A stretch of DNA of 62,260 nt. Source: Anaeramoeba ignava. Lineage: Eukaryota; Metamonada; Anaeramoebidae. The stretch's first letter is position 1. The number at the start of each line of letters is the position of its first letter. The position numbers and the translations under genes were made by a program. Below the pieces are notes generated by a model. The model saw nothing but the letters and a program-made list of their open reading frames with translations. It ran no database searches and was not told where the DNA came from. Positions 1 to 14,900 of this stretch are shown in pieces. Location of the stretch: NCBI GenBank assembly GCA_028826165.1, contig JAPDFW010000026.1, forward strand, positions 7,501-69,760, given 5' to 3'.

Positions 1-59
1 ATTGAAATTAAAAAATTAATCAAAAAATGGAAAATAAAAACTAATAAGAAACTGGAAAA

Positions 60-3000
60 GAAGTTTTAAATCATTTCTTAATTAATTTTATTGCAAAATA
101 ATAAATAAATTATAATTAAAAATTAAATTAAATTTTTATCTAATTTTTGTTTCAAATTTATTTCATTATTTTTAATAATATTTTAATTTAGTATTAATAA
201 TAAATTCTTTTTTAAAATCATTTCTTAATTAATTTTATTACAAAATAATAAATAAATTATTATTAAAAATTAAATTAAATTTTTATCTAATTTTTGTTTC
301 AAATTTATTTCATTATTTTTAATAATTTTAATTTAATATTAATAATAAATTCTTTTTTAAAATCATTTCTTAATTAATTTTATTGCAAAATAATAAATTA
401 ATTATAATTAAAAATTAAATTTTTATCTAATTTTTGTTTCAAATTTATTTCTTTGTTTTTAATAATATTAATTTAATATTAATAATAAATTCGGTTTTTA
501 AAATCATTTCTTAATTAATTTTATTGCAAAAATAATAAATAAATTATAATTAAAAATTAAATTAAATTTTATCTAATTTTTGTTTAAATTTATTTCTTTA
601 ATTTAATAATTTTAATTTAATATTAATAATAAATTCTTTTTAAAATTATTTCTTAATTAATTTTATTGCAAAATAATAAATAAATTATAATTAAAAATTA
701 AATTAAATTTTTATCTAATTTTTGTTTCAAATTTATTTCTTTATTTTTAATAATATTGATTTAATATTAATAATAAATCCTTTTTAAAATTATTTCTTAA
801 TTAATTTTATTACAAAATAATAAATTAATTATAATTAAAAATTAAGTTAAATTTTTATCTAATTTTTGTTTCAAATTTATTTCTTAATTTTTAATAATAT
901 TAATTTAATATTAATAATAAATTTGTTTTTAAAATCATTTTTAATTAATTTTATTACAAAAATAATAAATTAATTATTATCAAAAATTAAATTAAATTTT
1001 TATCTAATTTTTGTTTCAAATTTATTTTTTAATAATATTAATTTAATATTAATAATAAATCCTTTTTAAAATTATTTCTTAATTAATTTTATTACAAAAT
1101 AATAAATTAATTATAATTAAAAATTAAATTAAATTTTTATCTAATTTTTGTTTTAAATTTATTTCTTTTATTTTTAATAATTTTAATTTAATATTAATAA
1201 TAAATTCTTTTTAAAATCATTTTTAATTAATTTTATTGCAAAATAATAAATTAATTATAATTAAAAATTAAATTAAATTTTTATCTAATTTTTGTTTCAA
1301 ATTTATTTCTTTATTTTTAATAATATTTATTTAATATTAATAATAAATTCTTTTTAAAATCATTTTTTAATTAATTTTATTACAAAATAATAAATAAATT
1401 ATAATTAAAAATTAAATTAAATATTTATCTAATTTTTGTTTTAAATTTATTTCTTTATTTTTATTAATATTAATTTAATATTAATAATAAATTCTTTTTA
1501 AAATCATTTCTTAATTAATTTTATTGCAAAATAATAAATTAATTATTATCAAAAAATTAAATTAAATTTTTATCTAATTTTTGTTTCAAATTTATTTCTT
1601 TTATTTTTAATAATATTTATTTAATATTAATAATAAATTCTTTTTAAAATCATTCTTGATTAATTTTATTACAAAATAATAAATAAATTATAATTAAAAA
1701 TTAAATTAAATTTTTATCTAATTTTTGTTTCAAATTTATTTCATTATTTTTAATAATAATAATTTAATATTAATAATAAATCCTTTTTAAAATTATTTCT
1801 TAATTAATTTTATTACAAAATAATAAATTAATTATAATTAAAAATTAAATTAAATTTTTATCTAATTTTTGTTTCAAATTTATTTCATTATTTTTAATAA
1901 TATTAATTTAATATTAATAATAAATTCTTTTTAAAATTATTTTTAATTAATTTTATTGCAAAATAGTAAATAAATTATAATTAAAAATTAAATTAAATAT
2001 TTATCTAATTTTTGTTTTAATTTTATTTCTTTATTTTTAATAATATTGATTTAATATTAATAATAAATTCTTTTTAAAATCATTTCTTAATTAATTTTAT
2101 TGCAAAATAATAAATAAATTATAATTAAAAATTAAATTAAATTTTTATCTAATTTTTGTTTCAAATTTATTTCTTTATTTTTAATAATATTAATTTAATA
2201 TTAATAATAAATTCTTTTTTAAATCATTTCAATTAAATTTATTACAAAATAATAAATAAATTATAATTAAAAATTAAATTAAATTTTTATCTAATTTTTG
2301 TTTCAAATTTATTTCATTATTTTTTATTAATATTACTTTAATATTAATAATAAATTCTTTTTAAATCATTTCTTGATTAATTTTATTGCAAAATAATAAA
2401 TAAATTATAATTAAAAATTAAATTAAATTTTTATCTAATTTTTGTTTCAAATTTATTTATTTTTATTTTTAATAACATTTATTTAATATTAATAATAAAT
2501 CCTTTTTAAATCATTTCTTGATTAATTTTATTACAAAATAATAAATTAATTATTATTAAAAATTAAATTAAATATTTTATCTAATTTTTGTTTCAAATTT
2601 ATTTCTTTATTTTTAATAATATTAATTTAATATTAATAATAAATTCTTTTTAAATTATTTCTTAATTAATTTTATTACAAAATAATAAATTAATTATTAT
2701 TAAAAATTAAATTAAATATTTTATCTAATTTTTGTTTCAAATTTATTTCTTTATTTTTAATAATATTGATTTAATATTAATAATAAATCCTTTTTAAATC
2801 ATTTCTTGATTAATTTTATTACAAAATAATAAATTAATTATAATTAAAAATTAAGTAAAATAATAAACAAAATATTTTAATAAATTTATTTCTTTTATTT
2901 TTAATAACATTTATTTAATATTAATAATAAATACTTTTTAAATCATTTCTTGATTAATTTTATTACAAAATAGTAAATTAATTATAATTAAAAATTAAAG

Positions 3001-3855
3001 TAAAATAATAAATAAAATATTTTAATAATTTTATTTCTTTATTTTTAATAATATTAATTTAATATTAATAATAAATTCTTTTTAAAATTATTTTTAATTA
3101 ATTTTATTACAAAATAATAAATTAATTATAATTAAAAATTAAGTAAAATAATAAACAAAATATTTTAATAAATTTATTTCTTTATTTTTAATAATATTAA
3201 TTTAGTATTAATAATAAATTCTTTTTAAAATCATTTCTTAATTAATTTTATTGTAAAATAATAAATTAATTTTATTAAAAATTAAATTAAATATTTATCT
3301 AATTTTTGTTTCAAATTTATTTCTTTATTTTTAATAATTTTAATTTAATATTAATAATAAATTCTTTTTAAAATTATTTCTTAATTAATTTTATTACAAA
3401 ATAATAAATAAATTATAATTAAAAATTAAATTAAATATTTATCTAATTTTTTGTTTCAATTTTATTTCTTTATTTTTAATAATATTTATTTAATATTAAT
3501 AATAGAAAAGTTTTTAAAATTATTTTTGATTAATTTTATTACAAAATAATAAATAAATTATAATTAAAAATTAAATTAAATTTTTATCTAATTTTTGTTT
3601 TAAATTTATTTCTTTATTTTTAATAATTTTAATTTAATATTAATAATAAATTCTTTTTTGAAATTATTTTTTGATTAATTTTAATGCAAAATAATAAATT
3701 AATTATTATCAAAAATTAAATTAAATTTTTATCTAATTTTTGTTTCAATTTTATTTCTTTATTTTTAATAATATTAATTTAATATTAATAATAAATTTTT
3801 TTTTAAATCATTTTTGATTAATTTTATTGCAAAATAATAAATAAATTATAATTAA
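60..3855. repeat. Satellite A, ~145 bp tandem unit
   Basis: About 26 head-to-tail copies of a 140-147 bp AT-only-looking unit. Each copy carries the landmark TTTTATCTAATTTTTGTTTC (starts at 134, 281 and 421), followed by TTAATATTAATAATAAAT and TTAATTAATTTTATTRCAAA. Copies differ by small indels and A/T changes. Around 2850-3180 several copies share a variant block in which the landmark is replaced by AAACAAAATATTTTAATAA. No ORF of note is present. The array stops just before the promoter of the gene at 3894. Confidence 0.9.
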
Positions 3856-3858
3856 AAA

Positions 3859-3880
3859 TTTTTTCATTTTTTTCTTTTCT
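3859..3880 (+). promoter_or_regulatory. T-rich CATTTTT motif upstream of the 3894 gene
   Basis: A run of T, then CATTTTTTTCTTTTCT, lies 14-35 bases before the ATG. The same pyrimidine block with one CA recurs before most genes of the window. I infer an initiator/core-promoter-like element. Confidence 0.45.
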
Positions 3881-3893
3881 TTTTGAAAAAAAA

Positions 3894-5869
3894 ATGGATG
3901 TTTTTGAATTAACAAAGAAAAAGATAGAAGCATCACAAATACTTCTTGCCGCATTTGGAATTAATCCCAGTTTAATTGAAAATAAGAAAAACTTTGCGTT
4001 AATTACACAATTCTTTTATCGACAATTCCTTTTAGTTCCAGTAATAATTTCAATTTAAAAAAAAAAATTTAAATAAAAAATTTTTCTCAATTCAAAAACA
4101 ACAAAAATGATGAATGAAAAATATTAAAGTGCAAAACTAAATTGGGAGATTTTTGGAAACCAACAATAATTGTTTTTGAAAATGAAAAGATAAAGTTAAT
4201 TCTTCGAGATACAAGAGAAAAAATATTTACATCTAAATTTTCTAATGAAAAATTACAATCAAATTTATCTCTTGATCATGAAACTATTATTACTGTTTGT
4301 GTTGATGGTGAAAATTCTTATTCTTTGAGGTTTGAAAATCGCGAAAAAGCTTTGATTATTTTGGAAGTTTTTAATGTTATTATTAGTTGTGATCAAGTTC
4401 AAAGAAGATTAGAATATATTTCTCATATTAACAAAAGGGATCTTTTAGATGGTTAATTAAAATTCATTTATAAAATTAAAATTAAATTAAAATTCATTTA
4501 TAAAATTAAAATTAAAATCAAAATTAAAATTAAAATTAAAATTAAAATTCATTTAAAAATTAAAATTAAAATAAAAATTAAAATTAAAATTAAAATTAAA
4601 ATTCATTTATAAAATTAAAATTAAAATTAAAATTAAAATTAAAATTAAAATTAAAATTAAAATTCATTTAAAAAATTAAAATTAAAATAAAAATTAAAAT
4701 TAAAATTCATTTAAAAATTAAAATTAAAATTAAAATTAAAATTAAAATTCATTTAAAAAATTAAAATTAAAATTTATTTATAAAATTTATTGTAAAATTT
4801 TTTTAGAACAAGACTTCTTGAATGCAATGGTTATTTGTCATTGGGGAAGAAAATCAACTTCTTTTGATATTACTTTTAAAGAACAACCAGCAACAATCAT
4901 TTTAAAAAAACATAAACTCATAATTACATTATTTTATAAAATTAAAATTCCAATTTCATTAAATTTCAAAGTAAAAAATTTGAAAGAAAAAAAAATCAAG
5001 AAAAAAAATAAATTGAAAAAAAATTTGGATTAGATTTTTAAGGATCAAACAGATGCAACTCAATTAATTTTAAAAAGCCAAGGATACAAAGAGCAATTAT
5101 TAGATCGAAATAGTTATACATTGAGATTTTCAAATGAATTATCACGAAATTATTTAATCTGGTTAATTTCACTTAAATTCCGAATTCCAAGTTTAAAATT
5201 CATTCACACTTTATTAACATCAACAGAAGGATCAACAACACTTCATTCAAATCATCTTTTTGAGCATCCTTTATACAGAGAAATCAATAAGGAAAAAGTT
5301 GTTCGTGAAATGAATATGGTTATTGGCTCTCAAAGATTAAAAGCTCCGATTTTTCTTTTTTATACAAAAGTCTCGGCAACTTTAATTCTTGATGATAAGA
5401 AATTGAAAATAACAAGAGTTTCTGGTGATAGTATTAGTTGTGAATACAAAAATGTTTCCTTGTTTATGAACAAAAAAAATACTTCAGTTTTTCTACTTCA
5501 AATTTCTGTATTTTTTTTTTGAATTTTTAAATTAAATTTTAATTAATTTTTTATCTAAAAAAACAAAAAGAATCAACCTTCTTTAATTAGAGTTTTCTTT
5601 CAACCTAAAAATCCTAATGATTCGGATATTATTATTAATTCATTCTTTTTTTTCAAATTTTCATCTCCAAAAGTAAATTTTAAATTTTAAATTTTAAATC
5701 TAAAATTAAATTATTTATATTTTATTTTATTTAGCCAAGTGTTTTATGGAAAGAAGAACATGCAAGATATCTTAGTTTTGAAATGGAAAATTTTGATTCA
5801 GAAGAAGAAAATCAAGAAATTCCAGAAAAAAAGCAAATAATAACAATAACAACCAATAATCAAAATTAA
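3894..5869 (+). CDS. Six-exon protein with three PH-like beta modules (444 aa)
   Basis: Joined exons: 3894-4040, 4130-4451, 4807-4970, 5043-5507, 5571-5672, 5735-5869. All introns are GT-AG and the frame is continuous to TAA. I do not recognise a named family. After a helical N-terminus (MDVFELTKKKIEAS...) there are about three modules of ~100 residues. Each is rich in alternating hydrophobic strands and ends in a hydrophobic helix after a strand such as SYSLRFENREKALIILEVF. This pattern resembles a PH/GRAM-like fold and recurs about eleven times in the protein at 38933-44649, so the two genes probably belong to one family. The C-terminus is acidic, then Thr/Asn/Gln-rich. Introns are 62-89 bp except intron 2 (355 bp), which is expanded by repeats. 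The gene converges with the BEACH-family gene; only ~100 bp separate their stops. The function is unknown; the fold is inferred from sequence pattern only. Confidence 0.75.
4453..4800. repeat. Hexamer array inside intron 2
   Basis: Runs of AAATTA/AAAATT hexamers are interrupted at intervals by ATTCATTTA, giving blocks of ~40-80 bp. The array accounts for nearly all of the 355-bp intron between exons 2 and 3. Confidence 0.85.
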
Positions 5870-5972
5870 TTTCAAAAAAAAAAGAAGAATAAAATAATTT
5901 TTTTTTAATTTTTAAATTTTTTAATTTGTTCTAATGAAACAAATGAAATTTTATATTTTGTTTTTGTTGTTT

Positions 5973-8900
5973 TTAAAAATTGAAAGAATTGAAAAGATGA
6001 TAATTTGAAATTTCTGTTTTGACTTCTTGATAATAAGTAGAACCATTGCCGAAATGAGAATTGAAAAACTCCAAATCATTTGTTTTTCTTAATTTCATAT
6101 CAGATTCAATTTTCAAAGCTTTTGATTTCCATTTTTCATTTATATCAGTGATATATTTTTGTATTGAAGAAGCTCTTTTTGAAGCTTTTTCAAGATAATG
6201 TTTCAATTTCTTTGTATTTTTCTGTTGAATTTTTTCTGAAGTTTTCTGCATGTTCTGTTGAACGGATTGGAGAAGTTTGTTTAATCTGGTTTGGATAGAA
6301 TCTTTGATAGATTTTGCACGTTCACTAAAGTACCATTGGAAGAATTTGAAAGCGATGAGTTTATTTTGGCGATCGTGATCGTCTTCGAAATTTGAAAAAA
6401 GAGAATCGATATTTTGCTTTTCATTTTCAGTTGGATTTTGATTTGAATTTTCAGTTTGATTTTCAATTTGATTTGGATTGGCAAAAAGATGGTCCATAAA
6501 TTCGGTGCTATCTTGAACAATTTTGGAGATTGCCTTCTTATTTTCTTCGAGTCTTCCAAAGGCATTTTGTAAAATGGAGATGATTTCAATTCTTGTTGTT
6601 GTATTGAAAGAGTCGTTATGGATCAAAGCGAGCAAGTAAAGGATACCGTTTGAGTCTCTGAACTTTGAAGATTCAGCAACAATCTCGAAATCGAAGTGGT
6701 TGAGAACTGAGAGGATGGTTTGTTCTGAAGAATGTTCTTTGAGCGTATTTATGAGGAGGATATTGAGAACGATATTATCGCGCATTTCAAACAAACCTGC
6801 ATTTTTCATGGAGGTGCGCACTTGGGTATCGTTTTCTCGGACGAGGAGGTTAATGAATTGTAATGAGTGGAGGTATATTGTTGGAGTGTAGATGTCTAAC
6901 GTTTCATCGAAAAACTTTTTCAGACCCACAAAGTTGCGCAGAAGATAGTCGCATGTTTCACCGCCTGGAAGCCGAGGGTTTTTGGAAAAGTATTGTAGAA
7001 TCAATCCGAGAATTTCAGAGTCGAAATTTTTTGCGGATTGGAGTTTCTGAAACTTAGTGAGTCGTGTGGGTTTTTTGGAGAGTTCGAAAATTATGAGTTT
7101 TTGCAAAACGGATCGGATTTTGTTCATCAATTTGATAATTCTTTTTTTACGTTTTTCGAAAAATTTCTTTTTGTTTGAGGATTCGTTATCGATGGTGTTT
7201 GCTTGTGTGTTTTCTGTGAGGATTGCTTTCTGTGAATCTGCAATGTGAATTTCAAGCTGCAATCTGATGTTCTGCAGAAAGTTCCACAACCACTCCAAAA
7301 TACCTGCATCCCATAGAAGTTGTGCGTTTTCTGGGTTCAGAAGTTTTTCGAAGTCGAGAAGAAATTGGTACCGGAGCTCGTACATGTCGTTGATGTGATC
7401 GAAATCGGATTCAGAATCTGATTCTGTTTGTGTTTCCTTTTCGCTCTTTTGTTCGTAGTCGCTTTCTTGGCGCATAAAGAAAAGTTCCACATTTCGCGCC
7501 ATTTTTGGTTTTTCTTGCGAGATGTTTAATTCTGTTTTTGATTTTGATTTTGTACTTTTTTCAAATTCAATTTCATTTTTGGTCATTTCGTTTTTATTTT
7601 CGTTTTTAATTTCGTTTGTGTCTTCCTCTTTTTGTAATTGAATATCTGTTCTATTATGTTCTCTGACATGAAGCATATCGAAAAGGATGCGAATCACATC
7701 GACATGCACAATTCTCGGCGAAATCTTGCGTTTCGGGAAAACACGAAGACCATCTTTGCGTTGAGTTGAATCATCCTTTTGAGCAGAGGGTGTTTTCTGG
7801 TTGGGTGTCTTACCCTTCTTCTCTTGGCATGCAAATGATCCAATTGCAAGATTAAGAAGAACATCAAGTGTTTTTGCTGTTATTCTGAAACTTGTGAGTG
7901 TGGATGCAACCGATTCGAAACCGAGCATGCGAGCAAAGGAGTCTCTATTACGACGAGAAATATCGAACATCAATCCAATCATTTTGACAGCTAAAATCCT
8001 GATGTTTTCTTCTGTTGATTTCAGAAGAATGAAAAGAACTTGGAATCCGCCAATAGTTTTTAAATGATGAACCAATCGAGCATTTTTCTGCATTTCTTGG
8101 AAAATGATATTCAGGATATCCGATTTCACTCGATGGTGCGAGTCGGGTTCTGCGCAGAGAAACATGAAAAGAGTCTCAAAGGCCTTCTCGTTTGATGTTG
8201 ATATTAATTTGGATAAAATTGCAAGTAAAATATGGCGATGTTTGGCAGATAATGCAATTAAGAGATTAATAATCCCAAACAATCCTGGTCCGCCTTCTCC
8301 CATCCACACCTGTAGATTTGTGGCTGAATTCAGAATCATATTGCTGAGCATCTTCAGAGACATTTTAGTCACATTATCATCATTGAAGGTGCAAATCAAG
8401 TTTATAATGCAAAACAAGCAATCCACTCTTTTGAACATTTTAATATTATTCTGTCTAACACCATCAGAGCAAATATCGAATAATATCCGAATAATCTCAA
8501 TCGAGGGTTTGTTTTTACTCAGCAAATGATAAAGAATTGCATATCCGTTGCATTTGTGGAATTCTTCTAAATTTCGTTTCGATTTTTCAAGAAGAACTGA
8601 TAGTATTTGGAGTGCGTTGATTTGATATTGTTCACCAAATTCAAGAAGAGGGAAACATATTTTGATTCCGCCAATTTGAGGAATAATTTCCTTGAGTGAG
8701 AAGGTGGAGAAAGCGGTTACACCACCAACAAGTTCAGCGACGAAGTTTGCATCTGGAGGAAGGAGATTTGCAAAACTGAAGTTATTTTGATTTAAATTTT
8801 GATTTTGATTTGAATTTTGATTTTGATTTGAATTTGAATTTGAATTTATGCTGCTATTATCAATATCAATGTTCACATCAACATCAAGCTTCGTTTCAAT

Positions 8901-11900
8901 AATATTCTCGTTCGTGTTTGTGATTGCTGTGCTCATCTTCATTGCTATTGTTTCCATCTTCATTTCTTCAATATTCAATGCTTCAGGTGATTGTATTCCT
9001 CCTTGTGAATGTGCTAATTGAAATATGCTCTTTCGATATCCCGAAGATAAAGGATTTCCAAAAATATTACTTATTCGAGAATTGTTTGTCAAAAACAAAT
9101 TCTGGATTTGTGTTGAATTATCATTAGATTGAGGTTCTTTTTCCTTGTCTTTGATTTCTTTAATTTCTTTTGTTTCCTTCTCCTTATCTTTGGTTTCTTT
9201 TTCTTTAGTATCTTTGCTTTCTTTTGTTTCCTTCTCTTTATCTTTACTTTCTTTTTCTTTAGTATCTTTGGTTTCTTTTGTTGTTGTTGTTGTTATTTGA
9301 GGTGTTTGTTGGCTGCGCAAGTTTTCAACATCAATATTAGTAACACCAAATTGAAGTTCAAGTGAAAGTTCCTTTTCCATTCTTGATTCTTTATTTTGAT
9401 TTTCTTTTACATTTTTCAAATTGGAATCCTGGTCTTTTTCCTGTTCTTCTTTCGGGATTTTCAAGGTTTGGTCTTGTTCTTTTTCTTGGTATTCTTTGAT
9501 CGGTTCAATTTCTTTTTTTGGATCTTCAATAAGATTAAGTGTATTTTTCTCCTGATTTTGATTTTCGTCTTTTTGATTTTCATCTTTTAAATTTTTCTCT
9601 TTTAAATTTTCATCTTTTAAATTTTCATCTTTTTGATTTTCATCTTTTAGATTTTTTTCTTTTAAATTTTCATCTTTTAAATTTTCATCTTTGATATTTT
9701 CATTTGTTTGCGGTTCTTCGTTTATAACTTGAGGGGGAATTGGAACGGCTTCTGTAACAAGATTTTCGATACTCTTTTCTCTTTTGAGTTTTGGATAATT
9801 TTTTGATAGTTTGGAAAATTCAGTTGGAGAAATAACACAAAATTCACGATTTTCAATTCCAATATCCTTGTATTTTTGGTCGAAATCCATACCGCACCAA
9901 AAAAGCTTTTCGCATTGTGCTTTATCAAGAGCATTTTCGCAGAAACGAATTGTGCCCATTTCACCGTTGAAGAAGTGGTGTGAATAAACAAAGATTTTTT
10001 GCTTATCATTTTCACCATCTGTTGTTGAGATGAGATATTCATCTTCTGAGTTGTGTTCTTGATCGATCGAGTTGATTTTAGGTTGGTCTTGTTTATCTTG
10101 TTTTTCTTGTTGTGAATATTTGAATTCCAGCATTGAACCAACAGACGCAAATAAAGGTTTATCTTTTGAGACGGTTTTGAAATAGTTGAAATCGGGACAT
10201 CCACCAATTTCTTTTCCGTTGATATAAAGAGTAACTACGTTTCTTTTATGAGAAAAAACAAGATGATAAAACCGTTTTGTTGGTGAAAAAATAAACTGGT
10301 CAAACATGTGAGCTCTTGTTGTATTTTTAAGCCCAGTAGCATGCACAGATAAACAGTATTGTTTTGTTCCTGTGTCATTATCTGCCACTCTTTGGAAAAA
10401 AAGTTGGAAAATATTGCGCCAATTATCATCGTGGAAATATAGAACTCCGTAACGGTTTTTTTGGAAGTTGCTTAATCTTACCCAACATTGGAAAGTGTAT
10501 CCTGTTTTGAGATTGGGGAACTTGTCGAATGGTTTGAGTTTCAGGTAACTCTTGATTCCGTTGAATGCGAAATATGTTTTCGGTGTTAAACGTTCTGCTG
10601 CAAATTTGATTGTCGATAAACAATTCATCCCGATTTTCTCACCTATGCCATTTGCCAATCCAAGATCTATTGTTTTCTCATTTTCTATTTTTGTTTCCGA
10701 GTTTAAATTGTCGCTGGTTTTTTCCTTTTCCGCATTTCCACTTGTTTTTGTTTTTGCATTTGGATCTGGAACTTGTGAATTTAGATTTGAATTTGAATTT
10801 GAATTTGAATTTTGGATCATTTTGGGTAAATTGGAAAAAATTGAGAAATATTTCTTGTTGGAGTAATACAAATAACGGAAAAGCATTAAAGCCTCACTTG
10901 AGCGCAAATGGAAAGATCCCAAAATCGAAAGCAAGATGAACCAGAATTTCATCATTTGAGGTTCTTGTTTTGCGCGGAAAAGCAGATAGAAAATACCACC
11001 ATTTTTGGAAAAAAGATGTTGATTTTCTGGGTTTTTCTCGATTACAAAAAGAAGGAAATCCATGATTTGGCGCCATTTTTCGGTGTCATTTGAATGAATA
11101 GGAAGAACTTCGAAAAGCATATAAATTGCATCTGAATTGAGGAAAGTAAGCTTACGAGTTTTGTGGTAAGATTTAAGATAGTGGATTGTCAGATGAATCA
11201 AGCTGTTGTGAGTTTCAATGCGTTTTTCCATTTGAACGAGTGGATTTATTGATACATTTGTTGTTGGTGCTGATAGTTTGTTCAGTTCTGTTTCAATACT
11301 ACTATTTTTGGAAAAATTACTGGAATTGCTTTCAGGATCAGAACTCAAGTTTACTGAATAAGGTTTGTTTGATTCGTTGAAGCTGTATGTACTTATGTCT
11401 GTTGTGGAATCTTGAAAATTATTGCTGTTGTTATCGTTATTGATATTCTTACCCAAATTATTATTGTTACTATTAGCATTAATATTATTATTAATATTAT
11501 TATTCATCATTTTGTTCAGTTTGCTAATTGATTGTTTAGTGAAAATGGATTGATCTTCGTTCAAATCAGAGTGTGGATGAGATGAATTAGATTTAGATTT
11601 AGATTTGTTTTTGTTTTTGTTTTTATTTTTATTTTTTGGAAGTGTATCTAAAGAAAGATTTGCTTTGCGAGAAAATTGCTCAATTTTTTCATTTGAAAGA
11701 AAACGTGAGTCACGTATGTCGCTATTGAAAGATCTTATTGCTGAAATGGAAGATGAACGGCGATGAATTGATCTTAAATCAACTACATCTTTTATTCCTC
11801 CATCACTGAAAAGATAATTGTCATCATCATCGTCATCATCTTTTTCATCTCCAAATCCGTATTCCTGATCGAAAGAATCATATCTTCTCATTGTTCTGTT

Positions 11901-14900
11901 GATTTTCACAAATTGTGTATCTTGATCAATTTGTTTTATGCTGTGATTTTCTTGTTTGCCTGATTTACGTTCGTTTCCAATTGTTGCGCTTGAGCTTCTG
12001 CGATGTGCTTTGATTGTGTTATCAGTTTTCAATTTGCGTGTACAAATCATGGATGATTTGAACAATGCTTTGGTTTTCAAAATTCTTTGAATTATGTTGA
12101 TTAATTCAGGATCTTCGAAATTACTGAATGGAAATGTATCATCGTTAAAATTTTTGGAAATTTTTGGGATTTGTTTTTTGGAATTTTTCTTCAAATTTAA
12201 GCTTTTTGTTAAATTATTTGTTTCTTTGGAATTTGAATTTGAATTTGAATTTGAATTTAGATTTGAATTTAGATTTAGATTTTGCTCCTCGTTTTTTTGT
12301 TCAGATAAATTGAAAAATTTTTTCTGTTTGTAATAAATCTCGAGAAATGTTCCTTTCATAGAAAGTTCAAACAAGATGAGAAAAATTTCAGAATCGATTG
12401 GAACTTTTGATTTTCGGATGATTTCATAGATGCGGAAATAACCAACGTTATTTTTAATGTACATTTTGTTATGGAGACAATCTTCAATCATGGATCCCAA
12501 AGTAAGTATGCATTCTCTTGAGAGTTGGATATCATTTGGGTTGATTGATTCAAGAAGAACAAGAAGACCTCCTGATTCTCTGAATCTTGTTTTTGTGATT
12601 GAGTTGTCTTGATGGCGACTTCGTGGGTTTCGTAGTGAAGCTCTTAAAGATTCGAGAATGGTAATTTTAGTTGGTTGAGAAATTGATTTACTTTTAAATA
12701 AGTGAATGAGATATGAAAATACATCTAAATTTTGGAGATCATTTGATGCGAGTTCTTGCATAATCCAAAGAATCAAGTGAGTTATTTTCAAATTGGCATC
12801 TTGTGTTATTGTGAGTAAACGGATGAGGATTTTCAATCCGTTTGATTTTTGGAATATTGCAATGTTTGTGTTGAGATCTTTGCATAGTAAAAGACCAGTG
12901 AGTTCAAGCAGAGATAGAGTTGTCTCGTAAATTTTTTCTAATGGTTTTTGATTTTGATTTTGATTTTGGTTTTGAATTTGAGATGAATATTCTGATAAAA
13001 TCCCGCAAAAGGAAGCAATAAATTGAGTCTCTGTTTTGGATTGATAATCAACTTTTCTTGTAATATAATCCGAGAAAATGATTTGAAGTGATTCAAGAAT
13101 AATTAGTTGAATTTCTATGAGTTGTAATTTGTTTTGAGATTCAATTTTGATGAATAATTCTATATATTTCGATGGAATAAATGCTGGTTTATAAGAGCTA
13201 TAAAGGAAGGACATTGTGTTAATAAGATGGAATAAGGAATTGATGAATTCTGTTGAATCTTTTGCCTTTATATTTTTTTATATAAATAAATATTTTTTTT
13301 TTGTAAATAAAATTTTTTTGTTTTAGATAAATAAATTTTACAATATTATAATCCTCTGCAATCGCTAATAATTTGTCTACACCATGAATTTCTATCAAAG
13401 GAACAACATTTAAAGGTCTAATCGCCAAAATATCATGAAAACAACGAATTGCTTCTTTTCTAACATCAAGATGCTTTGAACTTTTCATAACAAGAAAAAG
13501 AAAACGAAGTGCATTTGGATTTCCAATCTTATCTTCACTATGACCATCAATAATAATTTCATAAATGATATCGAAGCAGTGTTTAATGAAAGTGATTCTT
13601 TCTTTGCTTTTCATTTCGGCAACTCTATCAAACATTTCAGACAGAATTTTGTATCCTTTGAGTTTTTTAAACACTAATTGTATTTGTGGATTTTGATGAA
13701 GTAATTGTCTGATTGTTTGTATAAGACTCAATCTAAGTTCAGTTTCTGCATCTTTGAGTGTATTTATCAATCTTTTAAGAGCTCCTTGAATAGAAACAAA
13801 TTGTTTCATGACTTCTTCTTCTTTTGATTCTAAATTTTGGTTCTCAATTTGATTTTGATTTTGATTTTCATTTAAATTTTGATTTTCCATATTGCTTTCT
13901 AAAAATGATAATTCTTCCTCTTCAATTAATTGTGCATTTGGTGGGAATTCTAGAATTAGATCTTCATCTGAAATTTCTTGTTCAGAATTTCCTGTTGGTA
14001 AAAGTTTTTGTAATTCAGATAGAAGATAACCTCCAAAACTGCTCATGACTCTGGAAAGTTTTTCTGTTAGACTTGGGCTTCGTATTAGTGTTGGTTCATC
14101 TTTTGAATTTGAATTTTGATTTAAATTTTGATTTAAATTTTGATTTGAATTTTGATTTGTATTTTGATTTAAATTTTGATTTGAATTTTGATTTAAATTT
14201 TGATTTGAATTTTGATTTGTATTTTGATTTGAATTTTGATTTGTATTTTGATTTGAATTTTGATTTGAATTTTGATTTGTATTTTGATTTGAATTTTGAT
14301 TTAAATTTTGATTTGAATTTTGATTTGAATTTTGATTTGTATTTTCATTTTGATTTTGTTTTGCGGATTTTTGGAGCTTTGTGTTTGTTGCAAGAAGAAA
14401 TTGAGAAAGAGTTTGGAAAACTTCTTTTGTTAATTCTTTGTCTTTTTCAAGTAAATCTGATATTTTTTTGAATCCTTGCAATCTTCCAATTTCCAAAGTG
14501 TTTTCCAAGTTTCCTCCAACACTCCCTAATATTCTAACTGCTAATTTTTTTGTTTCAGGACTTGTTAATGTATCTAAAAGTCCTAGAATTCTTGTAAGTA
14601 ATTCTGGTGTTGAACGAATTGTTTCTAAATATTTTTCATCATGAAGAATTAATTCAGCAACACTAAGTGCTTTATTTATTAAATCTTTTGTAACTGTTGT
14701 AAGAGAATTAGATTCGATTTGGTTTGCTAATAGTTTCGCATTTCTAAAAGGAATAAATTATTAATTTTAATTTTAAATTTTAAATTTAATTTTAATTTAA
14801 ATTTTAATTTTAATTTTAATTTTAATTTTAATTTTAATTTTAATTTTAATTTTAATTTTAATTTTAATTTTAATTTTAATTTTAATTTTAATTTTAATTT

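Noticed and set aside
4142-5522. Three separate small proteins at 4142, 4818 and 5121
   Set aside because: GT-AG introns in the right phase connect them, with an ATG exon at 3894 and two further exons to 5869, into one gene.
13214-13219. ATG at 13214 as the start of a separate 2413-residue protein
   Set aside because: Splicing at 13341/13266 places 17 in-frame codons before it and joins the upstream helical region in phase 0, with matching family character.
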